Assembly (NCBI GenBank): GCA_011051655.1
Contig: DRKS01000090.1
Span: 1-50,164 of the forward strand
Length of the DNA: 50,164 nucleotides
Origin: Sedimenticola sp.
GTDB taxonomy: Bacteria; Pseudomonadota; Gammaproteobacteria; Chromatiales; Chromatiaceae
Direction of reading: 5' to 3'
Shown: positions 42,023 to 49,993 of the stretch, in pieces
Layout of the letters: each line of letters begins with the position of its first letter
How positions within the stretch are numbered: the stretch's first letter is position 1
Notes under the pieces: generated by a model
What the model saw: only the letters and a program-made list of their open reading frames with translations
What the model was told of the DNA's origin: nothing
Database searches by the model: none
Position numbers and translations under genes: made by a program

Positions 42023-43270
42023 CTATGTCTTTAGCGCCTGTTTATATTCATCCATGAAGTGATAGAGGGAGCTCTCCAATACCTTGACTGCACCATCCAG
42101 CAGATGACAGCGGCCGCTGCCCGGCAGGATCTCACACAGGTTCACCAGCGACTCAAGGTCGGCCTGCCGCCCCTGGCCCGTGTCGATCTTGCCCAGCAGC
42201 TGGGAGATGTAGTAGGTGCCGGTCTTGCAGGGCGGGCACTGGCCGCAGGAGGAGTGGGCGAAAAAATCCACATATTCCGACACCCGCTTTACAATCCCCG
42301 TCCCTTCGGAGATGACGATCATGGCCCCCGTTCCCAGGCTGGAGCGGCGCTCACGCACTGAATCGAAATCCAGCGGCACATCCAGATCCTTGGGGGTGAG
42401 AATGGTGTTGGAAGGCCCGCCGGTGAACACCGCTTTCAGCTCCTTGCCCAGCAGCACCCCGCCACCATACTTATATATAAGGTCCTTCAGGGGAGTACCC
42501 ATGGGCAGTTCATAAGGGCCCGGCTTGAGCACATCCCCGCTGAGGCAGAAGATCTTGGTCCCGCTCGCCTCTCCTATGCCCTGATTCCTGAACCACTCCG
42601 CCCCATTGCGGACAATGTGGGTGACATTGGCCAGGGTTTCCATATTGTTGATCAGGGTTGGATGGCCGTGCACGCCATATTCGGCCGGATATGGCGGCTT
42701 GCCCCGGGGGAAAGGGAACTTGCCCTCCACGGATTCGATGGCCGCGGTCTCCTCCCCGCCGATATAGTGGCCGGAACTCGGCACCACCCGGTATTCCAGC
42801 GGCTTATCGAGTACGGCGGCAGTGCGCTTCGCCAGATCCGACCCTTTCCATTGGGCAACGGCCCGGCGCATGGTTTCCAGGCAATTCTCCAGGTCCGGGT
42901 TGATATAGAAAACGATCCGGTTTATGCCGGTGGCCAGGGCTGCAATGGTGGCCCCTTCGATGACCTGATGGGGCGTCTCCTCCAGCAGGACACGGTCCTT
43001 GAAGGTGCCAGGCTCATCCTCATTGCCATTGCAGATAAGGTATTTGTCCCGCGATGCCTTCTGGGCCGCAACGGCCGCCCATTTGACGTGGACGGGAAAG
43101 CCGCTCCCCCCCAGGCCCCTGAGCCCGGCCTTCTCGATCAATCCGACAAGGGATGAGGGATCCTGCAAGGCGGCCTGCAACCCCTTGCCGCCCGCCTGGG
43201 CCAGCCATGCATCGAGATCCGCACCCACCCGGTTGTTCGGATGCAGCAGCACCTGGTTCAAATGTTTCAT
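42023..43270 (-). CDS. NuoF-like NADH-binding flavoprotein
   Basis: A 415-residue homologue of the 51-kDa subunit of complex I. The FMN/NADH domain is complete (GLRGLGGSGFPVHVKW, ICNGNEDEPGTFKDRVLLEE, YIGGEETAAIESVEG with PYPAEYGVHGHPTLINNMETLANV), followed by a ubiquitin-like part and the [4Fe-4S] domain SCGQCPPCKTG (Cys342, 345, 348) with Cys388. It stands alone without NuoE or NuoG, so it is not the respiratory complex I copy. The position upstream of korAB suggests an NAD(H) module for the oxidoreductase, as in other enzymes that borrow a NuoF-type subunit. A 281-base gap with its own promoter separates it from korA, so membership in the same complex is inference. Confidence 0.88.
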   Translation of the reverse strand: MKHLNQVLLHPNNRVGADLDAWLAQAGGKGLQAALQDPSSLVGLIEKAGLRGLGGSGFPVHVKWAAVAAQKASRDKYLICNGNEDEPGTFKDRVLLEETPHQVIEGATIAALATGINRIVFYINPDLENCLETMRRAVAQWKGSDLAKRTAAVLDKPLEYRVVPSSGHYIGGEETAAIESVEGKFPFPRGKPPYPAEYGVHGHPTLINNMETLANVTHIVRNGAEWFRNQGIGEASGTKIFCLSGDVLKPGPYELPMGTPLKDLIYKYGGGVLLGKELKAVFTGGPSNTILTPKDLDVPLDFDSVRERRSSLGTGAMIVISEGTGIVKRVSEYVDFFAHSSCGQCPPCKTGTYYISQLLGKIDTGQGRQADLESLVNLCEILPGSGRCHLLDGAVKVLESSLYHFMDEYKQALKT

Positions 43271-43469
43271 ATAAAGAATTCACGAAATAGAGAGGGGGAT
43301 GCATTTTAACCCGGAAAATTCAGTCTTTCACAACCGGAAAACTTGGTGATTCAATCAGTGAATGGTGGGGGTAGTGACCCTGCCCATGACAAAGCCTCAA
43401 CAATCGTCCCGGTTTTCCGCCCGGGAAGCCCTTGTTTGCAAACCGCGGGGGCCCGCTTGTCATGGACTA

Positions 43470-44909
43470 TCATCCCTTTTTCATCAGCGGCTTCGAGCCG
43501 CCATCCAATGTAGTGCCTGGCGCTGCTGGTTCAGCCTTCGGGACACGCCGTTTGCCGATGTTTTTCCTGTTTCTGTGGCGCTGTTTCGCCTTGTCGGCAG
43601 CTTTTCTCTTGAGCTGTTTCCTTTTCTTGGAGCCGGCCGCCTTGCCTGATGATTTGAGCTTTTTCGGCCCCTTGTATTTGGCTGTCAGCGCCTCGATAGT
43701 GCGGCGTTCAAATTGCAGCCGCAGATAGCGCCCGATAGCGGACATCAGGTTCCATTCCTGGGGGCTGATCAGGCAAACAGCCAGCCCTTCTTTTTCCCCG
43801 CGCCCGGTACGCCCTATGCGGTGGACGTGCTCCTTGCCGCTGCGGGCCATATCGAAATTGATGACCAGGTCGATGCCCTTTACATCCAGCCCGCGGGCGG
43901 CCACATCGGTGGCCACCAGCACATTGATGCCGCCCTGGCGCAACAGGGTCATGATGCGGTTGCGTTCTTCCTGGTCCAGATCACCATGCAACACGCCGGC
44001 CCGCAGTTCATGACGCCGCAGCAGCAAGCCCAGGCTGTCCGCCTGCGCCTTCGTATTGGTGAAGACCAGGGCCTTTTCAAAGGCCTCATGCTCCAACAGC
44101 CAGACCGCCAGCCTCGCCTTGTGGTCCCGGTCGTCGGCCAGCACTATCTGTTGCCGGATATTGCGGTGGGGGGCCCGAATGCCACCGAGCCTGACCACCT
44201 CGGGTTCGCGCAGCAACGCCTCCGTCATCCCGGCAAGCCCGCGGTGATTGAGGGTGGCCGAAAGCAGCAGGGTCTGGCGCCCGTTATTCGACGCATCCCT
44301 GCGCCTCACCCCTTCGGGGCCGGGGTGAAAATTCGCTCCAGGCGCATTTTTGTTGCAGCAGGCGACGATTTTCAGCACATCCTCCCGCAGGCCCATATCC
44401 AGCATGCGGTCCGCTTCATCCAGGACGAGGATTTCCAGGTCATCGAAATCCGGCGTGCCCTGTTCCAGATGTTCAAGCAGCCGCCCGGGGGTCGCGACAA
44501 TGATTTCCGGGTTTTTGCGAAACAGGGCCCGCTGATACTTGAACGTCTCCCCGCCGCAGATCAGGCCGGATTGCAGGTGAGTGAAAGCAGCCAGTTGCTT
44601 GGCGTGCTTCAAGGTCTGCCGCGCCAGCTCACGGGTTGGCAGCAGCACCAGCATGCGCGTGGCGGAGTTCGGTGCAGAATGCCTCAACAGGCGGTGCAGC
44701 GCCGGCAGCAGAAAGGCGGCCGTTTTGCCACTGCCGGTTTCGGCGCTGATCAGCAGATCCTTCTGAGCCAGGGCCAGCGGAATGACCTGTTGCTGCACCG
44801 GCGTGGCCTGGTCGAAGCCCAGCTTGTCGAGCGCCTTGAGCAAGCGCCCATCAAGCGGAAAATCCGAAAAGGGGGACAGGGCCTGCGCCGGGCCGGGGGT
44901 CCTGGACAA
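43470..44909 (-). CDS. DEAD-box ATP-dependent RNA helicase with an internal insert
   Basis: A 479-residue helicase. All motifs are present: Q-motif region (FSDFPLDGRLLKALDKLGF, TPVQQQ), Walker A SAETGSGKT (about 55-63), PTRELA, TPGRLLEH, DEAD ([13 protein letters not shown], about 161-173), SAT (LLLSATL, 214-220), ATDVAARGLDVKGIDLV and HRIGRTGRG. The C-terminal 90 residues are very basic (SKKRKQLKRKAADKAKQRHRNRKN). Between motif II and SAT there is an extra 25 or so residues (about 186-210, with NFHPGPEGVRRRDASNNG) encoded by a palindromic DNA segment. It resembles SrmB/RhlB-type helicases of ribosome assembly and RNA decay, but I cannot assign the exact subfamily. Confidence 0.92.
   Translation of the reverse strand: MSRTPGPAQALSPFSDFPLDGRLLKALDKLGFDQATPVQQQVIPLALAQKDLLISAETGSGKTAAFLLPALHRLLRHSAPNSATRMLVLLPTRELARQTLKHAKQLAAFTHLQSGLICGGETFKYQRALFRKNPEIIVATPGRLLEHLEQGTPDFDDLEILVLDEADRMLDMGLREDVLKIVACCNKNAPGANFHPGPEGVRRRDASNNGRQTLLLSATLNHRGLAGMTEALLREPEVVRLGGIRAPHRNIRQQIVLADDRDHKARLAVWLLEHEAFEKALVFTNTKAQADSLGLLLRRHELRAGVLHGDLDQEERNRIMTLLRQGGINVLVATDVAARGLDVKGIDLVINFDMARSGKEHVHRIGRTGRGEKEGLAVCLISPQEWNLMSAIGRYLRLQFERRTIEALTAKYKGPKKLKSSGKAAGSKKRKQLKRKAADKAKQRHRNRKNIGKRRVPKAEPAAPGTTLDGGSKPLMKKG
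44306..44328. repeat. Inverted repeat inside the helicase gene
   Basis: Seven-base arms TCACCCC and GGGGTGA flank a 9-base centre that itself contains TTCGGGG. The repeat lies exactly in the segment encoding the extra residues between helicase motifs II and III, consistent with an in-frame palindromic insertion. Confidence 0.6.
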
Positions 44910-44927
44910 GCGACAGCCACTCCTATA

Positions 44928-45632
44928 TCAGGAGCATTTGGACTCGCCGCAGTTCAGGCAGGTCAGACAGCCGTCCATCTGGATCATGGCCTTGGTGTTG
45001 CACTTCTTGCACAGTTGGGCGCCATCGGGGAAATCGCTGTCGTGCTCCTGGTCTTTCATCTGGATGGAGGCCTCATACTGGGCGCGCTTCTCATCCAGCA
45101 CCTTCTTCTGGTGCTCCCCCGGCCCCTCCTCCTTGATCATGCCGATCATCACCATGTGGCAATAGATCACATCGCCGATCTCGGCCACCAGGGAAGGCAT
45201 GAACTTGCCCCCCTTCTTGAAATAGCCGCCGCTGGGGTCGAACACGGAGCGCAGTTCCTCCACCAGAAAGGTGGAGTCCCCCCCCTTGCGGAACACCGCG
45301 GAGATGATCCGGGTCAGGGCCACGATCCACTGGAAGTGGTCCATGTTCTTGGAGTTGATGAAGATCTCGAAGGGCCGCCGGATTTCGTATTCCGTACCGG
45401 GGTTCAGGATGATGTCGTTGATGGTGACGTAGAGGGCATGCTCGGAAAGCGGCGTCTTGATCTTATAGGTGGAGCCGAACAGCATCTCCGGCCGGGCCAC
45501 CTTCTCATGCATATGGATGATATTGCTTTCCTGTTCCTTCTTCTGCTCCTGCTCTTCCTGCGCCCTGGCGTCCTCTTCCTTGACGACGGCGTAGTCGACG
45601 ATTTTCTGTTCAATCTTGATAGCCATTTGCAT
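44928..45632 (-). CDS. nrdJb: Class II ribonucleotide reductase, second polypeptide NrdJb (TSCPD domain)
   Basis: A 234-residue protein corresponding to the C-terminal part of adenosylcobalamin-dependent ribonucleotide reductase. It carries a TSCPD-type domain (YVTINDIILNPGTEYEIRRPFEIFINSKNMD in parts; ALTRIISAVFRKGGDSTFLVEELRSVFDPSGGYFKKGG in parts). The zinc-binding, redox-active Cys tail follows (LCKKCNTKAM, DGCLTCLNCGESKCS). The same split into NrdJa and NrdJb is known in Pseudomonas aeruginosa. The C-terminal Cys pairs would reduce the active-site disulfide of NrdJa. It starts 60 bases after nrdJa. ATG at 45632 or the in-frame ATG two codons later could be the start. Confidence 0.9.
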   Translation of the reverse strand: MQMAIKIEQKIVDYAVVKEEDARAQEEQEQKKEQESNIIHMHEKVARPEMLFGSTYKIKTPLSEHALYVTINDIILNPGTEYEIRRPFEIFINSKNMDHFQWIVALTRIISAVFRKGGDSTFLVEELRSVFDPSGGYFKKGGKFMPSLVAEIGDVIYCHMVMIGMIKEEGPGEHQKKVLDEKRAQYEASIQMKDQEHDSDFPDGAQLCKKCNTKAMIQMDGCLTCLNCGESKCS

Positions 45633-45692
45633 AAACCTTTTCGTTGGGCCTGATCAGCCGTTCCGGCCGAATGGCGCAGGGGAGACCGGCTT

Positions 45693-47846
45693 TCAGAATT
45701 TGCCGTAATAACCCTCTTTCATGGCATCGAAGAGATTGGCGGCGGTGTGAACTTCGCCGTCGTATTCGATCTCTTCGTTGCCCTTGACCTCCACCACCGA
45801 ACCGTCCTCCAGGGTGAAGCGATAAGTGGTGTTCTCCAGGTCCTGCTCCTTGACCAGCACCCCCTGAAAGGCCTCGGGATTGAAACGGAAGGTGGTGCAC
45901 CCCTTGAGTCCCTGCTCGTAGGCGTAGAGGTAGATATCCTTGAACTCCTCATAGGGAAAGTCCGTGGGCACGTTGGCCGTCTTGGAGATGGAGGAGTCGA
46001 TCCACTTCTGGGCGGCCGCCTGCACGTCCACATGCTGCTTGGGGGTGATGTCATCCGCGGAGATGAAATAATCCGGCAATTGTTCGCTCTCATTCTCGGC
46101 GCAGGGCATGGCATCCGGGTTCACCAGCTTGCGGTAGGCCAGCAGTTCGAAGCTGAAGACATCCACCTTCTCCTTGGTCTTCCGGCCTTCGCGGATGATG
46201 TTGCGCGAATAGTGATGGGCGAAGCTCGGCTCGATGCCATTGCTGGCGTTGTTGGCCAGCGACAGGGAAATGGTGCCGGTGGGGGCGATGGAGCTGTGAT
46301 GGGTGAAGCGGCACCCCTGCTCGGCCAGGTCCGCCACCAGCTTTGCGTCCACTTCGGCCAACTGCTGCATATAGCGGCTGTACCTGGAGAACAGCACCTT
46401 GCCCTTGATCTTGTCGCCCACCTGCCAGTCGTCCACGGCCATTTCCGGGCGGCGGGCCAGCATCTCGGCGGTAACGGTGAACTCCTCCTCCATGATCGGG
46501 GCCGGCCCCTTCTCCCTGGCCAGTTCCAGGCCGGTGCGCCAGCCCACCAGCGCCAGCTCCTTGGTGACCTTGCCGGTAAACTCAAGGGACTCCTCGGATC
46601 CGTACTTCATGCCCAGCATGGTCATGGCGGAGCCCAGGCCCAGGTATCCCATGCCATGACGCCGCTTGCGCATGATCTCGTCCCGCTGTTGCGGCAACGG
46701 CAGCCCGTTGATTTCAACCACGTTGTCCAGCATGCGGGTGAAGATGGCGACGACCTTGTCGAAGTTCTCCCAATCGAAATAGGCCTCCGGGGTGAACGGC
46801 TTGCGCACGAACTTGGTCAGATTGACAGAACCCAGCAGGCAGGCGCCGTAGGGCGGCAGCGGCTGCTCGCCGCAGGGATTGGTGGCCCGCACGTTTTCAC
46901 AGAACCAGTTGTTGTTCATCTCATTGACCTTGTCGATGAGGATGAAGCCCGGCTCCGCATAATCATAGGTGGACGACATGATCACATCCCACAGGCGGCG
47001 GGCGCGGATGGTCTTGTAGATCTTGCAGGCCACGGTGCCGGCCTCGTCGGTGATGTAGCCGTTTTTCTCGGGCCACTTGCGCCAGACGATCTGCTCCGGA
47101 TCGCCCAGGTCCAGGCCGTCATCGGCCACTTCCCTTTCCGTCACCGGGAAGGCCAGATTCCACTTGCGGTCATGCTTGACCGCCTCCATGAACTCCTCGG
47201 TGATCAGCAGCGACAGGTTGAACTGGCGCAGGCGGCCGGCCTCGCGCTTGGCCCGGATGAAATCCATCACATCCGGATGGCCCACGTCGAAGGTCGCCAT
47301 CTGGGCGCCCCGCCGCCCCCCGGCCGAAGAGACCGTGAAGCACATCTTGTCATAGATATCCATGAAGGAAAGCGGCCCGGAGGTGTATGCGCCGGCGCCG
47401 CTCACATAGGCCCCCTTGGGACGCAGGGTCGAAAACTCGTAGCCGATGCCGCAGCCGGCCTTCAGCGTCAGGCCCGCCTCGTGCACCTTGGCCAGGATCT
47501 CGTTCATGGAATCCTGGATCATGCCGGAAACCGTGCAGTTGATGGTGGAGGTGGCCGGCTTGTAGGCCTGGGCCCCGGCGTTGGAGATAATGCGCCCGGC
47601 CGGAATGGCGCCATTGCGCAGGGCCCAGAGGAACTTCTCCTCCCACTCCTTCTGCAAGGCCGGATCCTGCTCGATCTTGGCCAATGCCGCGGCGACACGG
47701 CGGTAAGTGCCATCGATATCCGCGTCCACCGGCGTGCCGTCCTTGGTCTTGAGGCGATACTTGGTATTCCAGATATCCTTCGAGGCCTCCTGGAGCGGAA
47801 TCTCAATGGCGGCGGATGGAACAGCTTTAAGATGAGCGGTCTTCAT
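45693..47846 (-). CDS. nrdJa: Adenosylcobalamin-dependent class II ribonucleotide reductase, catalytic polypeptide NrdJa
   Basis: Reduces ribonucleoside diphosphates to deoxyribonucleotides using a radical from adenosylcobalamin, independent of oxygen. The 717-residue product has the 10-stranded barrel landmarks: PAGRIISNAGAQAYKPATSTINC (in parts), GCGIGYEFSTLRP, SSAGGRRGAQMATFDVGHPDVMDFI (in parts), ATNPCGEQPLPPYGACLLGSVNL (active-site Cys) and HSSIAPTGTISLSLANNASNGIEP (in parts). It ends in a short domain with VVEVKGNEEIEYDGEVHTA. Two NrdR-like boxes lie about 185-240 bases upstream. It is followed by nrdJb. Confidence 0.95.
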   Translation of the reverse strand: MKTAHLKAVPSAAIEIPLQEASKDIWNTKYRLKTKDGTPVDADIDGTYRRVAAALAKIEQDPALQKEWEEKFLWALRNGAIPAGRIISNAGAQAYKPATSTINCTVSGMIQDSMNEILAKVHEAGLTLKAGCGIGYEFSTLRPKGAYVSGAGAYTSGPLSFMDIYDKMCFTVSSAGGRRGAQMATFDVGHPDVMDFIRAKREAGRLRQFNLSLLITEEFMEAVKHDRKWNLAFPVTEREVADDGLDLGDPEQIVWRKWPEKNGYITDEAGTVACKIYKTIRARRLWDVIMSSTYDYAEPGFILIDKVNEMNNNWFCENVRATNPCGEQPLPPYGACLLGSVNLTKFVRKPFTPEAYFDWENFDKVVAIFTRMLDNVVEINGLPLPQQRDEIMRKRRHGMGYLGLGSAMTMLGMKYGSEESLEFTGKVTKELALVGWRTGLELAREKGPAPIMEEEFTVTAEMLARRPEMAVDDWQVGDKIKGKVLFSRYSRYMQQLAEVDAKLVADLAEQGCRFTHHSSIAPTGTISLSLANNASNGIEPSFAHHYSRNIIREGRKTKEKVDVFSFELLAYRKLVNPDAMPCAENESEQLPDYFISADDITPKQHVDVQAAAQKWIDSSISKTANVPTDFPYEEFKDIYLYAYEQGLKGCTTFRFNPEAFQGVLVKEQDLENTTYRFTLEDGSVVEVKGNEEIEYDGEVHTAANLFDAMKEGYYGKF

Positions 47847-48029
47847 TAATCACGAATCCTGATCAGTTGATGTTATTTTTGACAGCCGGCGCTTTCCATA
47901 CCGGAACCCCGCGGGGGGGCGGTGACAACCAAATTTCCGGGCTAAGTTCCGCTTCACTTCAAAACAGCGGAAGCTGGTCCTAACTGTCTGTCTCAGATCG
48001 CGAAGAAGGCGGGACAGGGCCCATGCCCC

Positions 48030-48087
48030 ACCCCATATATTGTGCTTTTATCCCCTCCTCCAGGCCGACATCCACAAGATATTGTGT
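48030..48087 (-). promoter_or_regulatory. Paired NrdR-like boxes and promoter upstream of nrdJa
   Basis: Two 16-base sites resemble the NrdR box (consensus acaCwAtATaTwGtgt). Site 48072-48087 (CCACAAGATATTGTGT) matches 14 of 16; site 48030-48045 (ACCCCATATATTGTGC) matches 13 of 16. Their starts are 42 bases apart, a whole number of helical turns, as NrdR pairs are. A GATAAA at 48047-48052 with TTGTGG at 48072-48077 on the minus strand (19-base spacer) could be the controlled promoter. The rest of the 290-base gap shows no gene and no cobalamin riboswitch signature. Confidence 0.55.
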
Positions 48088-48136
48088 TTCGACCGGTTAA
48101 AGACTATGCCCATGCGTCCAGGCTGTCAAGACTGAC

Positions 48137-49528
48137 CTATGCCGCAGTCCGCCGCCTGGCCCTGCCCCCGCCCGATAACGCGGGGACCTCTTTTGCCGGC
48201 CCGCGGCGCTGCTGCGAGGGCTTGCCGCCGGCCTTTGAGGCAGGCCGCTTGCCGGTGGTTTTTTTCCTCGCCGGTTTTGCGCCATGCCTTTTGCCGCGGG
48301 AGGGTCCGCCGGATGCCTGCTGGCGGTTTTGCCTGCCGCCGCCAGGGCCCGCACTTTTTCGGCCGTTGACAATGGGCTCCGGCCGGATGGATGGGTCCGG
48401 TTCAAAATCCGGTACCACCACCCTGGGAAGATCGCGTTTGATCAGGCGCTCGATGTCCCGCAACAGCTTGTGCTCGTCCACACAGACCAGAGAAATCGCC
48501 TCGCCCTCATTGCCGGCGCGGCCGGTGCGGCCGATGCGATGCACATAGTCCTCCGGCACGTTGGGCAGCTCGAAATTCACCACATGGGGCAATTGATCGA
48601 TATCCAGGCCGCGGGCGGCGATGTCCGTCGCCACCAATACCCGCACCGCGCCTTTTTTGAACTCCGCCAGGGCCCGGGTGCGCGCCCCCTGGCTCTTGTT
48701 CCCGTGGATCGCCGCCGCACTGATGCCATCCTTCTCCAACTGTTTGGCAAGACGGTTGGCGCCGTGCTTGGTGCGGGTAAACACCAGCACCTGCCGCCAG
48801 TTTTGAGAGCCGATCAGGTAGGAAAGCAGCGCACGCTTGCGCTCGCGGTCCACCGGATGAATCACCTGGGCCACAAGCTCGGATGAAGTATTGCGGCGGG
48901 CGACCTCTATCAAGACCGGCGCATGCAGCAGGCTGTCGGCAAGCCGCTTGATCTCATTGGAGAAGGTGGCTGAAAACAGCAGGTTCTGGCGCCGCTTTGG
49001 CAACAGGGCAAGGATCTTGCGGATATCCCGGATAAAGCCCATGTCCAGCATGCGGTCGGCCTCATCCAGCACCAGCACCTCCACCTTGGACAGATCAACC
49101 GTCCCCTGTCCTGCATGATCCAGCAAGCGGCCGGGGGTGGCCACCAGGATATCCACCCCCTGGCGCAGCTTCTGGATCTGGGGATTGATCTTCACCCCGC
49201 CAAAGATCACCGTGGAACGGAGGGGAAGATGCAACCCATAGGTCTCGACACTCTCACCCACCTGGGCCGCTAGTTCACGGGTGGGCGTCAGGATCAAGGC
49301 ACGGACAAGACGCCGGCCGCCCGGCCTGGCGCTTACACTCAGCCGTTGCAGCAACGGCAGGGTAAAACCGGCCGTCTTGCCGGTGCCGGTTTGGGCGCCC
49401 GCCATAATATCCCGTCCCTCGAGGATGACGGGGATGGCCTGGCGCTGAATAGGTGTTGGTTCACTGTAACCTTGATCGGAGACAGCACGGAGTAATTCGG
49501 CCGACAGGCCGAGGGTATCGAATGACAT
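48137..49528 (-). CDS. rhlE: DEAD-box ATP-dependent RNA helicase RhlE-like
   Basis: A 463-residue helicase with a start typical of RhlE ([32 protein letters not shown], in parts). It has Walker [22 protein letters not shown] (in parts), [23 protein letters not shown] ([18 protein letters not shown]), SAT ([15 protein letters not shown]), [24 protein letters not shown] and [13 protein letters not shown]. The C-terminal 90 residues are basic and Gly/Lys-rich, an RNA-contacting tail. RhlE-type enzymes act in ribosome maturation and cold adaptation. A stable hairpin and a long leader precede it, suggesting control at the 5' end. Confidence 0.94.
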   Translation of the reverse strand: MSFDTLGLSAELLRAVSDQGYSEPTPIQRQAIPVILEGRDIMAGAQTGTGKTAGFTLPLLQRLSVSARPGGRRLVRALILTPTRELAAQVGESVETYGLHLPLRSTVIFGGVKINPQIQKLRQGVDILVATPGRLLDHAGQGTVDLSKVEVLVLDEADRMLDMGFIRDIRKILALLPKRRQNLLFSATFSNEIKRLADSLLHAPVLIEVARRNTSSELVAQVIHPVDRERKRALLSYLIGSQNWRQVLVFTRTKHGANRLAKQLEKDGISAAAIHGNKSQGARTRALAEFKKGAVRVLVATDIAARGLDIDQLPHVVNFELPNVPEDYVHRIGRTGRAGNEGEAISLVCVDEHKLLRDIERLIKRDLPRVVVPDFEPDPSIRPEPIVNGRKSAGPGGGRQNRQQASGGPSRGKRHGAKPARKKTTGKRPASKAGGKPSQQRRGPAKEVPALSGGGRARRRTAA

Positions 49529-49855
49529 ATATTTAATGTTCCTGATGGCCTTCCAGGGGGCATTTCCCCTGGTACGGTCTAAGGCGGGTTAATGTTGCTT
49601 ATTGTCGGGAATAGCCAGGATGGATATACCGCGAGGTTCTTACAGCGCGCCCATGCTGTTCAGGCGCTAAAGGCGCGGACCGTAGGGCGCCGAGATAAAA
49701 ACTGCATGCATTGTATCAGAAATCAAAAGACCGGCCTCAATCTTAATTTTCAGCATGTCTTTTGTGTATGATGCCGCTTCCCAACGCCCTGCCGGCTATT
49801 ATTCGGAGCCGGGAGCAAGGAACCCGGGTTATTGACCGTAACAAACGAGGCATTC
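49529..49855. other. Intergenic region between divergent rhlE and a small secreted-protein ORF
   Basis: No gene seen in 327 bases. It holds a hairpin 24 bases ahead of the rhlE start (49553-49559 CCAGGGG pairs with 49566-49572 CCCCTGG, loop of 6). A TACAAT box on the minus strand (49710-49715) with TTGAGG upstream (19-base spacer) may be the rhlE promoter, which would give a leader of about 175 bases. Short GCGC-rich inverted repeats lie around 49660-49700. On the plus strand TATGAT near 49770 may serve the small ORF at 49856. Confidence 0.4.
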
Positions 49856-49993
49856 ATGAAAGCACTATCCCTCTTCGCTCTTGCACTGACCCTGATGGCC
49901 GGCAATACCTTTGCCGAAGGCCGTGCCCACCCGGCCGAGTACGGTGACAAGGTTACGCTCAATAAACCCGTATCCGTGGAATACGCCATCTAG
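49856..49993 (+). pseudogene. Truncated secreted-protein ORF (DUF4920-like N-terminus)
   Basis: ATG at 49856 with GAGG 5 bases upstream begins a 45-residue frame: a clean signal peptide (KALSLFALALTLMAGNTFA), then EGRAHPAEYGDKVTLNKPVSVEYAI and a TAG stop. The mature start (YGDKVTLNKPVSV) resembles the beginning of periplasmic DUF4920-type domains, which normally continue with a further 90 or so residues. The reading frame ends where a palindromic element begins, so I read it as a gene interrupted by an insertion, the rest lying beyond the window if it exists. A genuine short peptide is the alternative. Confidence 0.45.

Noticed and set aside
47847-48029. Cobalamin riboswitch upstream of the B12-dependent reductase
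   Set aside because: No B12-box-like core or characteristic conserved segments could be found on the transcribed strand.
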